Assembly: GCF_024138715.1 (NCBI RefSeq)
Contig: NZ_CP092074.1
Location: 3,410,001-3,474,000, forward strand
Length of the DNA stretch: 64,000 nt
DNA from: Emticicia sp. 21SJ11W-3
GTDB lineage: Bacteria; Bacteroidota; Bacteroidia; Cytophagales; Spirosomataceae
Direction: 5' to 3'
Each line of letters starts with the position of its first letter. The stretch's first letter is position 1. A program made the translations under genes and the position numbers. The notes beneath the pieces are model-generated. The model worked only from the letters and a program-made list of their open reading frames with translations, made no database searches and was not told the origin of the DNA. This document shows positions 50,583 to 58,724 of the stretch, piece after piece.

Positions 50583-53033
50583 TTAATCTTCATCCTCTTC
50601 TTCCTCTTCTTTCAATACCAAAAATGCACTTCTTTTGGGTGCAGGCATACGGCTGTTAAGCCCTCTTACCGATTGCCATACAATGCGGCTGAACTCAAGG
50701 TCGTTAATTAAATCTGGTCTGGATAAATCAAACTCCGCCGATTTAATGGCATTTCTGTTAACGGCCAGGTTTTTCTCGTTTAGGTCTATGTTATTCTTTA
50801 AGGCTGTAAATGGCTGTTTACTGGGGGTTTTACTGAAACAACGCCACATCGGTGTGGCGGCGGCATCATACTGGCTCATAGGGGGTATGCCCAGAATTAA
50901 CTCCATCGTTCTCAGCATACTTGATGTTGAGTACATGGTATGGTCTACAAAGCCGCGCTTTACATATCCACCGGCTACGTAGGCGGTTGAGCGGTGCGCA
51001 TCTACGTGGTCGGAGCCGTTCTGGGCGTCATCTTCCAGAATAAATATAACCGATTGCTGCCATATACCCGATTTTGAAAGATGCTCTACCAGTTTTCCTA
51101 CGGCAAGGTCATTATCAGCCACCATGGCTGTGGTGGTTGGCATGCCAACTCTTGCCCCCGCGGTATGGTCGTTTCCGAGCCGGATAATATTCAATTGCGG
51201 CACTTTATTAATGGCCCGCAGCGAGTCAAAATCAGCTTTCCAGGCTTCAAAACGGGTTACATCTTTTATAGCCAGGTTGTAAGACGGGTATTTCAGGCTG
51301 CAATTGTTTTTTAGGTTGGCCAGTTTCAGGCGTTGCTCTGCAAACTCGCCATAAGACCTGAAACTTACCCCTGCCCGATGGGCGAAATCCCAGAGAAAAC
51401 CATTTTTCGGATACGCAATTTCGCGGCTACCTTCGTAATCATAAGTACCACCGCGCCCGCCGTAGCTTGTTACCCAGGTTTTCTCTACGTAGTCATTGGC
51501 ATAGGCCGCCATTGACCAGTTGTGCCCGTCGGCGCTTACTTCTGCATCAACATAAAAATTATCGAGCAAAACAAATTCTTTTACAAGGGCATGCTGATTA
51601 GGGGTGGTACGTTCCGGAAACAAACATAGGGTGGTATCGCCGTTGCCTGCTTTTACGTCGCCCAGAACCTGATCATACGTGCGGTTTTCTTTAATGACAT
51701 AAAACACATATTTAATTGGCGATTTCTGACCGTATCCGGTAGGAATCGGGTTACCTTTCTGCCCTTCGGTTTCCAGTTCTTTTGCTTTGTTATAAGGCGT
51801 ATTTTCATATACTATTTCTGAATAATCAGCCAGTGTACGTTCGTCGGGGTAATCAAAAATTGACAGGGTTCCTTTAAACAGCCCCCCGATATATTGTGTA
51901 CCCCTCACAGCCTCGGGGTTGGCCCCTTTGAATTGCGGACTTCTGGAACTAACCGGATTGGGCCCCCTGGGGTTGGCAGAAGAAGACAGCCCCTTGCCAT
52001 TGGTAACATATATTTTATTACCGATGGCCTTTACAGAAGTTGGATACCAGCCCGTAGGAATAAAACCCAACGAACGGCTTTTGCCTTTTTCTTCTACCTC
52101 AAAAACAGCCAGACAGTTGTTATCTGCATTGGCTATAAAAAGCTTTTCTTCGTCTTCACTTAAAGCAACGCCGTTGGGTGTTGACCCAACGGGTGCATCA
52201 GGATACAGCGCACACGAAAGCGTTTCGATACGCAGTTTTTGTCTGGTATCAATCACTGAAACCGTATTGTCGTTCCCATGAGACACATACAGATACTGCC
52301 CGTCTCTGGTTAGAGCCATGTCGTTCGGGTTTTTATCAACGGCAATTTCATGGGTAATTTTTGATGTGGCAATGTCATAAATCAGAACTTTTGCCCCACC
52401 CCACAACGAAACATACAACAATTGGTTATCAGGAGAAAGCAAACAGGTGTAGGCCTCGGCAGGCAATGGTATTTTTTTAAGGATACTTCTGGTAGCAATG
52501 TCCAGCTGATACAGCGTATTGTTATCTTTTGCCACCACAAAAATGTGTTTAGCGGTGGCACAAAGCCCGGCAGGCGATACCTTAACAGGCCAGGGTTTAT
52601 CGAGTATTATTTCGGCATCTTTTTGCAGTTGCCTGTTTTCAATTTTGTAAATATTGATTTTATTATCATTGCCGGCCGACGCATAAATAAATTTTTCGTC
52701 GGGGCTAAAGGCCAGACCCAGCCAAGATTTCCCGATAGGCTCATCATCCAGAATCGTTTCTGTTTCGGCATCAATCAGCGTAATGCTCTGGGTACTTTGG
52801 CCGTTGTTGGTAACGGCAAGGTATTTTTTTGATGGCGACACCACCAGGTTCAGGGGTAAATCCTGCAGTTTCAGGCTTTTGCCAATGGGGGTTAACGACC
52901 AGCCATTGCTTAGTTTAATTCTTTTTAAACCAAGCCTTTCAATGGCAGGCTTCCTGTCGTTGTCGTCCGGTTTCTGACTTCTGCAAGCCGTTAAAAGGCT
53001 CATAAAAACAATAAAAATGGCCAGGTACTTCAT
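50583..53033 (-). CDS. YncE-like propeller / phosphoesterase-domain lipoprotein
   Basis: An 816-aa lipoprotein (lipobox LLTAC, Cys17). A seven-bladed YVTN/YncE-type propeller occupies about 50-370 (LAFSPDEKFIYASAGNDNKI; DMALTRDGQYLYVSHGNDNT). A phosphoesterase domain of the alkaline-phosphatase superfamily follows from about 430, starting FYVIKENRTYDQVLGDVKAG. Metal-site-like segments are YVDAEVSADGHNWS, RLGNDHTAGARVG and FILEDDAQNGSDHVDAHRS. It ends in a very acidic tail (KEEEEEDED). The family is the bifunctional YncE/alkaline phosphatase type. The substrate is unknown, probably a phosphate ester outside the cell. Gene is monocistronic, with a good terminator. Confidence 0.9.
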   Translation of the reverse strand: MKYLAIFIVFMSLLTACRSQKPDDNDRKPAIERLGLKRIKLSNGWSLTPIGKSLKLQDLPLNLVVSPSKKYLAVTNNGQSTQSITLIDAETETILDDEPIGKSWLGLAFSPDEKFIYASAGNDNKINIYKIENRQLQKDAEIILDKPWPVKVSPAGLCATAKHIFVVAKDNNTLYQLDIATRSILKKIPLPAEAYTCLLSPDNQLLYVSLWGGAKVLIYDIATSKITHEIAVDKNPNDMALTRDGQYLYVSHGNDNTVSVIDTRQKLRIETLSCALYPDAPVGSTPNGVALSEDEEKLFIANADNNCLAVFEVEEKGKSRSLGFIPTGWYPTSVKAIGNKIYVTNGKGLSSSANPRGPNPVSSRSPQFKGANPEAVRGTQYIGGLFKGTLSIFDYPDERTLADYSEIVYENTPYNKAKELETEGQKGNPIPTGYGQKSPIKYVFYVIKENRTYDQVLGDVKAGNGDTTLCLFPERTTPNQHALVKEFVLLDNFYVDAEVSADGHNWSMAAYANDYVEKTWVTSYGGRGGTYDYEGSREIAYPKNGFLWDFAHRAGVSFRSYGEFAEQRLKLANLKNNCSLKYPSYNLAIKDVTRFEAWKADFDSLRAINKVPQLNIIRLGNDHTAGARVGMPTTTAMVADNDLAVGKLVEHLSKSGIWQQSVIFILEDDAQNGSDHVDAHRSTAYVAGGYVKRGFVDHTMYSTSSMLRTMELILGIPPMSQYDAAATPMWRCFSKTPSKQPFTALKNNIDLNEKNLAVNRNAIKSAEFDLSRPDLINDLEFSRIVWQSVRGLNSRMPAPKRSAFLVLKEEEEEDED

Positions 53034-53426
53034 TTTTTTAAACTGATTTTGAGTAAAGAAACGTATAGAAAGAAAGCCGGTGGACGGAAAAGGAATGTTA
53101 TGTGCGTGACGGCAAAAGAAAGTTAAAACCCATCTGAGGCTGAATTTAAGAATATTTTCAGTGATATAATTGATGGGCCAGGCTGATTATTTATTTGGGA
53201 AAGCCGTAAAATTAATCTTCACTTTTAAAGTGAACATTAACTAATGATTGCCAATGTATTAACAACAGCAAAAAACGCTGGCATGGGCAACCAAAAAACG
53301 TAGATGGGCGAACAAACCGCCTCAGTTTTACTATAAGAATTTAAACGCCCAATATTACGGCATACGCCATGGCATATCGCCCAAAGCGGGTGTATATTGG
53401 CTTGGCAAGGTATTGTTCCGGCCGTA
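53034..53426. other. 393-bp intergenic region without a gene
   Basis: It lies upstream of the YncE/phosphoesterase gene and downstream of a small membrane protein gene. A short hairpin TTCACTT-TTA-AAGTGAA is at about 53219-53235. No coding frame of note, RNA gene or further repeat was seen. Confidence 0.4.
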
Positions 53427-53699
53427 TTAATGAGCCGTCCTGATTATCCATATACCCACCAGAACGGCAACAGACATAACCGAGCCTACTATTAATAAAC
53501 GTTTTCTGGGTTCTTCAAAAACAGGTACGCGGCCCAGCATTAGATACAAAGTAACTGTACACCAGATGTAAATGATACTTACCACCATATAACCGGGCAG
53601 ATAATGATAAGGACTGAAGGGTGTACCGCTTAAATCAATAAACCCCAAAGAATAAGCCATTATAAGCAAACAATTGAGATTCAGCAGGAAGTTTTTCAT
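53427..53699 (-). CDS. small membrane protein, 90 aa, paralogue of 57317-57589
   Basis: The ATG at 53699 gives a 90-aa protein matching its paralogue in length; a TTG at 53708 would add three residues. Three membrane segments are predicted: LLNLNCLLIMAYSLGFIDL, VVSIIYIWCTVTLYLML and RLLIVGSVMSVAVLVGIWII. Between the second and third is GRVPVFEEPRKR, shared with the paralogue as ARVPFFESIKVR. The family is unknown. With the second copy it brackets a response regulator and kinase in the opposite orientation. Such small proteins could be kinase accessory sensors, but this is inference from position only. Confidence 0.75.
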   Translation of the reverse strand: MKNFLLNLNCLLIMAYSLGFIDLSGTPFSPYHYLPGYMVVSIIYIWCTVTLYLMLGRVPVFEEPRKRLLIVGSVMSVAVLVGIWIIRTAH

Positions 53700-53718
53700 G
53701 GTAGTCAAAGCAATTTCT

Positions 53719-53913
53719 TTAATAACAGCAAAACGATGCCATAAACTTAGGATATCTGTTCAACTTTTCAAATTTTTGAAACTCTTTTTTTAATACCGTA
53801 CCAACAAAAATCCATAAGTGGTCATTTATTTTGTGGTTGTTACAATTATCTATATCTTTATGCTCTAAGAAATACTTTTTTATTTTATCTTCGGGGCTAA
53901 CATCATTTTCCAT
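53719..53913 (-). CDS. small hypothetical protein, 64 aa
   Basis: A short, charged, soluble-looking product starting MENDVSPEDKIKKYFLEHKD with a possible helix and a C-terminal CysCys. It lies 19 bp upstream of the 90-aa membrane protein gene on the same strand and is divergent from the response regulator by 32 bp. The start and composition are acceptable, but length and lack of family keep confidence low. It could be a spurious frame. Confidence 0.4.
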   Translation of the reverse strand: MENDVSPEDKIKKYFLEHKDIDNCNNHKINDHLWIFVGTVLKKEFQKFEKLNRYPKFMASFCCY

Positions 53914-53945
53914 TTTTTAATTTTTGAGCTTTGTAAATTTGCAAG

Positions 53946-54326
53946 ATGAATTTTAATACAATCCTGCTCATAGATGATGATGATGACGACCAGGAGATTT
54001 TTCTTACAGCTGTTAAGCAAATCTCTTCGTCGGTAAGGTACTTCTGCTTTAATAGTGGAAGAGAGGCTTTACATAAACTTTCGCTGGGAGAAATTCAACC
54101 TGAAGTAATTTTTCTCGACCTGAACATGCCGCTCATGAGTGGCCAGGAATTTCTTTATAAAATCAAACAAAAAGACACGCTGGCGCATATACCTGTGATT
54201 ATCTTATCTACTTCAGCAGACCCCAATACCAGAGAACTGACCATAGACCTGGGCGCACACATGTTTATTACCAAGCCCGGCGATTTTGGACAACTGGTAG
54301 AAATCCTGACCCCTTTAATCAGCTAA
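53946..54326 (+). CDS. single-domain response regulator (CheY-like)
   Basis: A 126-aa receiver protein with no output domain. It starts MNFNTILLIDDDDDDQEIFL, with the acidic pocket in residues 10-15. The phospho-acceptor is Asp58 in VIFLDLNMPLMSG. The switch residues appear as STSADPNTREL (Ser/Thr near residue 87) and Lys in FITKPGDFG. It is followed by a large PAS kinase gene 9 bp downstream. Without a DNA-binding domain it must act by protein contact or phosphorelay. The start at 53946 is well placed; only 32 bp separate it from the divergent small gene. Confidence 0.93.
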   Translation: MNFNTILLIDDDDDDQEIFLTAVKQISSSVRYFCFNSGREALHKLSLGEIQPEVIFLDLNMPLMSGQEFLYKIKQKDTLAHIPVIILSTSADPNTRELTIDLGAHMFITKPGDFGQLVEILTPLIS

Positions 54327-54335
54327 CTTTATTTT

Positions 54336-57230
54336 ATGACAACATCAGACAAGGCCCTGAACGATTACCCCTTTTTAAACGGAGGCGGCGAAATGGGCGA
54401 TTTGATGAGAAAAAAAGACTGGAGCCAGACTGCCATTGGTATCCCGGCAAACTGGCCGGTGCAGTTGAAACAAATGGTGGCCACCATGCTGAACGTGCAG
54501 TCGCCGATGCTTATCTGCTGGGGCGATTCTTTTACACAACTCTATAACGACGCCTTCATTACCTTACTGGGTGCCAGGCGGCACCCGAATGCGTTGGGTA
54601 GCAGCACCAGCGAAATCTATACTGAGGCATGGGAAAGTTTCATGGCTCCGCTATTTAGCAGAGTTCAGGGCGGCGAACCGGTTTCATTCAAGGATTTCAA
54701 GCGTGTAATTAACCGCAATGGCTTTGATGAGGAGGTATATCTTGATTTTTCGTACAGCGCAATAAAAGATGAAAACTGCCAGACACAGGGTATATTGGTA
54801 ATATGTAACGAAACATCCGACAAGGTTGCGTCAATCAGGAAGCTATCCGAAAGCGAATCCCGTTTCAGAGCCCTGATAGAAGAAGCGCCAATTGCTACGT
54901 CGTTGTATGTAGGCCGTGAACTCATAATTGAAGTGGCCAACGAAAAAATGCTGAACCTGTGGGGCAAAGATGCATTTGTAATTGGCAAGCCATTGGCTTA
55001 TGCCCTGCCTGAACTGGAAGGCCAGCCTTTTCTGGATATTCTTGATAACATATTTGATACCGGCCTGCCTTACGAAGCCAAAGCCATGACCGCCGACCTG
55101 GAGGTAAACGGGGTTTTGAGCAGCTATATTTTTGATTTTACCTATAAACCGCTCTTTAATGCCGACGGCCAGGTTTATGCCATTATTAACATGGCTATTG
55201 ACGTAACGGCGCAGACACTGGCCCAGCAAAAAATAGCCGAAAGCCAGCGCGAGTTGCTGTCGTCGTTTGAAGAATCGCCGGTGGGTATTGCCATTATCAG
55301 CAAAGAGAACCTTACTTTCAGAAACGTTAATGCGTTTTATGCCACGCTTGTAGGCCGCGGTAAAACCGAACTAATAAACAAACCTTTGCTTGAGGCGCTA
55401 CCTGAAATGAAAGGACAGGGTTTTGACCAGCTGCTCAATAATGTCATTGAAACCGGCCAATCTTATAATGCCAAAGAAGCAAGGGTGGAGATTTTCAGGA
55501 ATGGAAAACTTGAAACCATCTATGTTGATTTAACGTATCAGCCACGAGCCGAAGGTGAAAACGAGATTGTTGGTGTGCTTGTGGTTGCCAATGATATAAC
55601 CGAGCAGGTGGTTACCCGGAAAAGAATTGAAGAGAATGAAACCAAACTGAGCACCATCATATCGTCAGCGCCTGCCAGTATCGGTTTATATGTAGGCAAA
55701 GATCTGATTATTGAAAACCCTAATCAAACGTTTATTGAGCTAATGGGCAAAGGGCCTGCCATTGAAGGCAAACCCCTGAAAGAAGTAATGCCAGAGCTGA
55801 TAACCGAAAACCAGCCGTTTTTACAAATTCTTGAAGAGGTAATGATAACCGGCAAGGCGTACCATTCTTTTGGCTCATTGGCCAAAATTGTAAAAAACGG
55901 GGTAATGACCAGCAGCTATTATAACATTACTTATACCCCCGTATTTAATGCCGACAAAGAAACCAGCGCCATACTTGAAATTGCAGTTGATGTAACTGAA
56001 CAGATAAAAGCCCAACAGGCGCTGGAAGAAGCCGAAGCAGAATTGCGTGGGGCGGTTGAACTGGCAGGGCTGGCTACCTGGAAATTGGACATAAAAAATA
56101 TGGAATACACCTTCTCGCCACTTTTTAAGGAGTGGACTGGTTTATCATTAAATTCGGGAGATATAGAAAAAGTTAATGAGTGTATTCCGGAGCCTTACCG
56201 CACACAAATGCAAAACCTGAACACCAAAGCTACAGAACCGGGCGGCACAGGTACTTATGAGTATGAACACCCGATTATTAACCTTCAAACAGGGCAGAAA
56301 CGAATTATACGTGCACAGGGGCAGGTTTTTTATGATTCAGCAGGAGAAGCCGCTTTTATGAGTGGGTCGGCGCAGGATATAACCATGCAGCGGCAAATGC
56401 AACTGGCATTAGAGAATCAGGTAAAAGAACGTACCAAAGAACTGGACGAAGCCATTGAAAAACTGCAACTTATTGTGGAAGAACTGGCCGAATCAAACAC
56501 GAAGCTGACACACTCAAATGCCGAGCTGGCTCAGTTTGCCTACATTGCCTCTCATGATTTACAGGAGCCGCTACGAAAAATTACGATTTTCTCTCAATTA
56601 CTGGAAAAGTCGCTGGGCGAAAACCTGCCGGCAGAGTCTAGTAATTTTCTGACTAAAATAAAGAATTCTGCCAATCGGATGACAGCCCTTATCCGCGACG
56701 TTCTGATGTATTCGCAGCTTGCGAAAGAGAATCAGAATTTTGAACGGGTTGACCTGAATGTGATTCTTGAGCATATTCTGACAGACTATGACCTGCTGAT
56801 TGAGCAAAAGCAGGCGGTTATACGTAAACAACCAATGCCGGTAATAAAGGCTATTCCGCTACAAATGACCCAACTGTTTGCCAATTTAACGGGTAATGCC
56901 CTGAAATTTGTAAAAGCCGGTGTTCAGCCAGTAATAGACATCAGCGCCAGTGTGCTTACCAAAGAAGAAATAATTGCCTGCGGGCTTTCTACAGATTATG
57001 GTTACTACAGCATAAGATTTGCAGACAACGGCATCGGGATTCCTGCCGAATATGCTGAAAAGGTTTTTCATATTTTCCAGAGACTACACCGGAAATCGGA
57101 TTACGAAGGAACCGGTATAGGCCTGGCGATGTGCAAAAAAATTGCACAGAATCATAATGGGGACATCGTTGTGGAGAACAATAGTAATGGTGGTGCAACT
57201 TTTAACGTGATACTTCCGGCTTACGCTTAG
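54336..57230 (+). CDS. multi-PAS sensor histidine kinase, 964 aa
   Basis: A soluble kinase with five PAS-like units (about 15-165, 172-300, 303-430, 432-560, 565-690). Units 2 to 4 share the repeating text PLAYALPELEGQPFLDIL / PLLEALPEMKGQGFDQLL / PLKEVMPELITENQPFLQ, indicating duplication. A coiled coil (about 690-730) leads to HisKA with His740 in ASHDLQEPLRKIT. The ATPase part has NLTGNALKF, ADNGIGI and GTGIGLAMCKK. The first unit (GIPANWPVQLKQMVATMLN) resembles the N-terminus of cyanobacterial-type PAS kinases. No membrane segment. It is coupled to the response regulator 9 bp upstream and enclosed by two paralogous membrane protein genes. The input signal is unknown. Confidence 0.93.
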   Translation: MTTSDKALNDYPFLNGGGEMGDLMRKKDWSQTAIGIPANWPVQLKQMVATMLNVQSPMLICWGDSFTQLYNDAFITLLGARRHPNALGSSTSEIYTEAWESFMAPLFSRVQGGEPVSFKDFKRVINRNGFDEEVYLDFSYSAIKDENCQTQGILVICNETSDKVASIRKLSESESRFRALIEEAPIATSLYVGRELIIEVANEKMLNLWGKDAFVIGKPLAYALPELEGQPFLDILDNIFDTGLPYEAKAMTADLEVNGVLSSYIFDFTYKPLFNADGQVYAIINMAIDVTAQTLAQQKIAESQRELLSSFEESPVGIAIISKENLTFRNVNAFYATLVGRGKTELINKPLLEALPEMKGQGFDQLLNNVIETGQSYNAKEARVEIFRNGKLETIYVDLTYQPRAEGENEIVGVLVVANDITEQVVTRKRIEENETKLSTIISSAPASIGLYVGKDLIIENPNQTFIELMGKGPAIEGKPLKEVMPELITENQPFLQILEEVMITGKAYHSFGSLAKIVKNGVMTSSYYNITYTPVFNADKETSAILEIAVDVTEQIKAQQALEEAEAELRGAVELAGLATWKLDIKNMEYTFSPLFKEWTGLSLNSGDIEKVNECIPEPYRTQMQNLNTKATEPGGTGTYEYEHPIINLQTGQKRIIRAQGQVFYDSAGEAAFMSGSAQDITMQRQMQLALENQVKERTKELDEAIEKLQLIVEELAESNTKLTHSNAELAQFAYIASHDLQEPLRKITIFSQLLEKSLGENLPAESSNFLTKIKNSANRMTALIRDVLMYSQLAKENQNFERVDLNVILEHILTDYDLLIEQKQAVIRKQPMPVIKAIPLQMTQLFANLTGNALKFVKAGVQPVIDISASVLTKEEIIACGLSTDYGYYSIRFADNGIGIPAEYAEKVFHIFQRLHRKSDYEGTGIGLAMCKKIAQNHNGDIVVENNSNGGATFNVILPAYA

Positions 57231-57316
57231 GCAATCAACAGATACTGATTACTTTCTGAATCAAAAACCGGGTTTGGCCTAATTCCTGCTTCATAAACTT
57301 TACTCAGAAGGCATTT

Positions 57317-57589
57317 TCAGCCCACATTATGAATAACCAGCAAGCCCACAATTAATGCAAACGACATTAATGAGGCTATGGTGATGATTCTTACCTTGAT
57401 ACTTTCAAAGAACGGAACCCGTGCAAACAGAGTATTCAAGGTATAAACACCCCAAACAAAATAAAGGATAAAAAACATCTCGCCGGTAATAAAATTGTAG
57501 ATACTGAGTTTCGTGCGAGACAACTCATCAACTACAACCGGACAAGCTAAAAATGCAACAAAATTGAGGTTATGAAGCAGATTTTTCAT
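57317..57589 (-). CDS. small membrane protein, 90 aa, paralogue of 53427-53699
   Basis: A 90-aa protein with three predicted membrane segments (NLNFVAFLACPVVVDEL, MFFILYFVWGVYTLNTLF and IITIASLMSFALIVGLLVI) and the linker ARVPFFESIKVR. It is alignable along its whole length with the protein at 53427, including the start KNLLHNLN/KNFLLNLN. Both lie leftward on either side of the rightward response regulator-kinase pair. That symmetrical arrangement suggests duplication with the signalling genes between the copies. No known family. It follows the kinase stop by 86 bp on the other strand. Confidence 0.75.
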   Translation of the reverse strand: MKNLLHNLNFVAFLACPVVVDELSRTKLSIYNFITGEMFFILYFVWGVYTLNTLFARVPFFESIKVRIITIASLMSFALIVGLLVIHNVG

Positions 57590-57662
57590 AAGTCACATCA
57601 GTTTGATGGTTAGCGTTTAGATTAATTAATTGATTATGGTACAATTCTGATATAAAATTATA

Positions 57663-58601
57663 TTATCTCAAGTACATTTTCAAGTTTTTTGGATTTTTCT
57701 TTAAAATATTTTTTGGCAGCACCCCAGACCACGTAACCGGCAGGTTTTTAAGGTTATAAATTCCGGCTATTACCAGGGCCGTATTTTTATTACTGTTGGC
57801 AAAATCAACCAGCCCCAGTTTATTGATTTTGGGGCCTGTAACTGCCCAGGGTACCTGCATTTCGGTCATCGACACCCCCCCATGCCCTTCCGGCAGGCCA
57901 CCGTGGTCGGTTATCAGCATAAAATGTGTATCGGCATACAAATCGGCAGCTTTAAGTTTGGCAAGCAGCTCGCCAATGGCTACATCTGCTTCTTCAATGG
58001 CGGTTATGTATTGGGGCGACATCCACTTGTGGTCGTGTCCGGCAAAATCGGTATGCACACTATATAGAAATAGTGTGGTGGGGTAATTCCGGTTTTTTAA
58101 CAGGTAATCATAGGCTTTGTCGTAATTGGCGCGGTATTTAAACTCTTTCTCAAACGAAATTTCATCAAAGTACTTTTGGTTCATTGAGTTAATCAGCTTG
58201 CCCCAATTATAAAAATATCCGATTCTGATGCCCGGCACCTGCTCTTTCAACAGCTTGAATACGTTTGGGTAATAGCCCTCCTGGTCTTTTTCTAAGGCTT
58301 GCAGCTCATGGGCATCCAGTTTCCATTCATTATTTACGATGCCGTGTTCTTCAGGCCCTGCGCCAGACAAGTGGCTGGTCCAGTTCGGCAAGGTTATAGA
58401 GGGCATAACCGGGCGGGTAGTTAAAGACAGTATGCCTTCGGCCACCAGAGCATCTATATTCGGGTGCCTGGCGGTTTTGTAGCCCTCGGCGCTGAAGCCG
58501 TCAAGCCCGATAATTACCAGCCTTTGCGCCTGGCTTTTGACACTGACTAAGCCTGAGAGGCAAAGGATAACGAATAGGATTTTGATTCTTTTAATCATCA
58601 T
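57663..58601 (-). CDS. exported alkaline-phosphatase-superfamily phosphodiesterase/pyrophosphatase
   Basis: A 312-aa type I phosphodiesterase/nucleotide pyrophosphatase-like protein. A signal peptide (KILFVILCLSGLVSVKSQAQ) precedes the metal site Asp34 in IGLDGFSAEG. The nucleophile is Thr70 in PSITLPNWTSHLSGAGPEEH. Further ligands are in HTDFAGHDH, LITDHGG and EGHGG. It probably cleaves phosphate diesters or pyrophosphates in the periplasm. The length is shorter than many relatives, but the core is complete. It lies leftward 73 bp from the small membrane protein and 123 bp after the acylase gene; both acylase and this gene could share regulation. The start could be Met1 or Met2. Confidence 0.87.
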   Translation of the reverse strand: MMIKRIKILFVILCLSGLVSVKSQAQRLVIIGLDGFSAEGYKTARHPNIDALVAEGILSLTTRPVMPSITLPNWTSHLSGAGPEEHGIVNNEWKLDAHELQALEKDQEGYYPNVFKLLKEQVPGIRIGYFYNWGKLINSMNQKYFDEISFEKEFKYRANYDKAYDYLLKNRNYPTTLFLYSVHTDFAGHDHKWMSPQYITAIEEADVAIGELLAKLKAADLYADTHFMLITDHGGLPEGHGGVSMTEMQVPWAVTGPKINKLGLVDFANSNKNTALVIAGIYNLKNLPVTWSGVLPKNILKKNPKNLKMYLR

Positions 58602-58617
58602 TTATTTAGTTTTAAAA

Positions 58618-58651
58618 TACAAAAAAGCCGCAGTGCCAGATGCACCGCGGC
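58618..58651 (-). terminator. intrinsic terminator of the acylase gene
   Basis: GCCGCAGTGC (58627-58636) pairs with GCACCGCGGC (58642-58651) apart from one mismatch. Leftward it is followed by TTTTTTGTATTTT. A second hairpin, GTGGTACA (58656-58663) with TGTACCAC (58683-58690), lies between it and the acylase stop. Confidence 0.75.
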
Positions 58652-58724
58652 AACTGTGGTACATACGGCAGAACAGGCCTGATGTACCACTGGCTGTATG
58701 TTAAATTATCTCATTATCAGAAAC

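Noticed and set aside
53934-53941. TAAATTTG, a -7-like box just before the response regulator start
   Set aside because: It is only 4 bp from the ATG, and no -33 element is at the right distance. It would need a leaderless transcript, which cannot be supported here.
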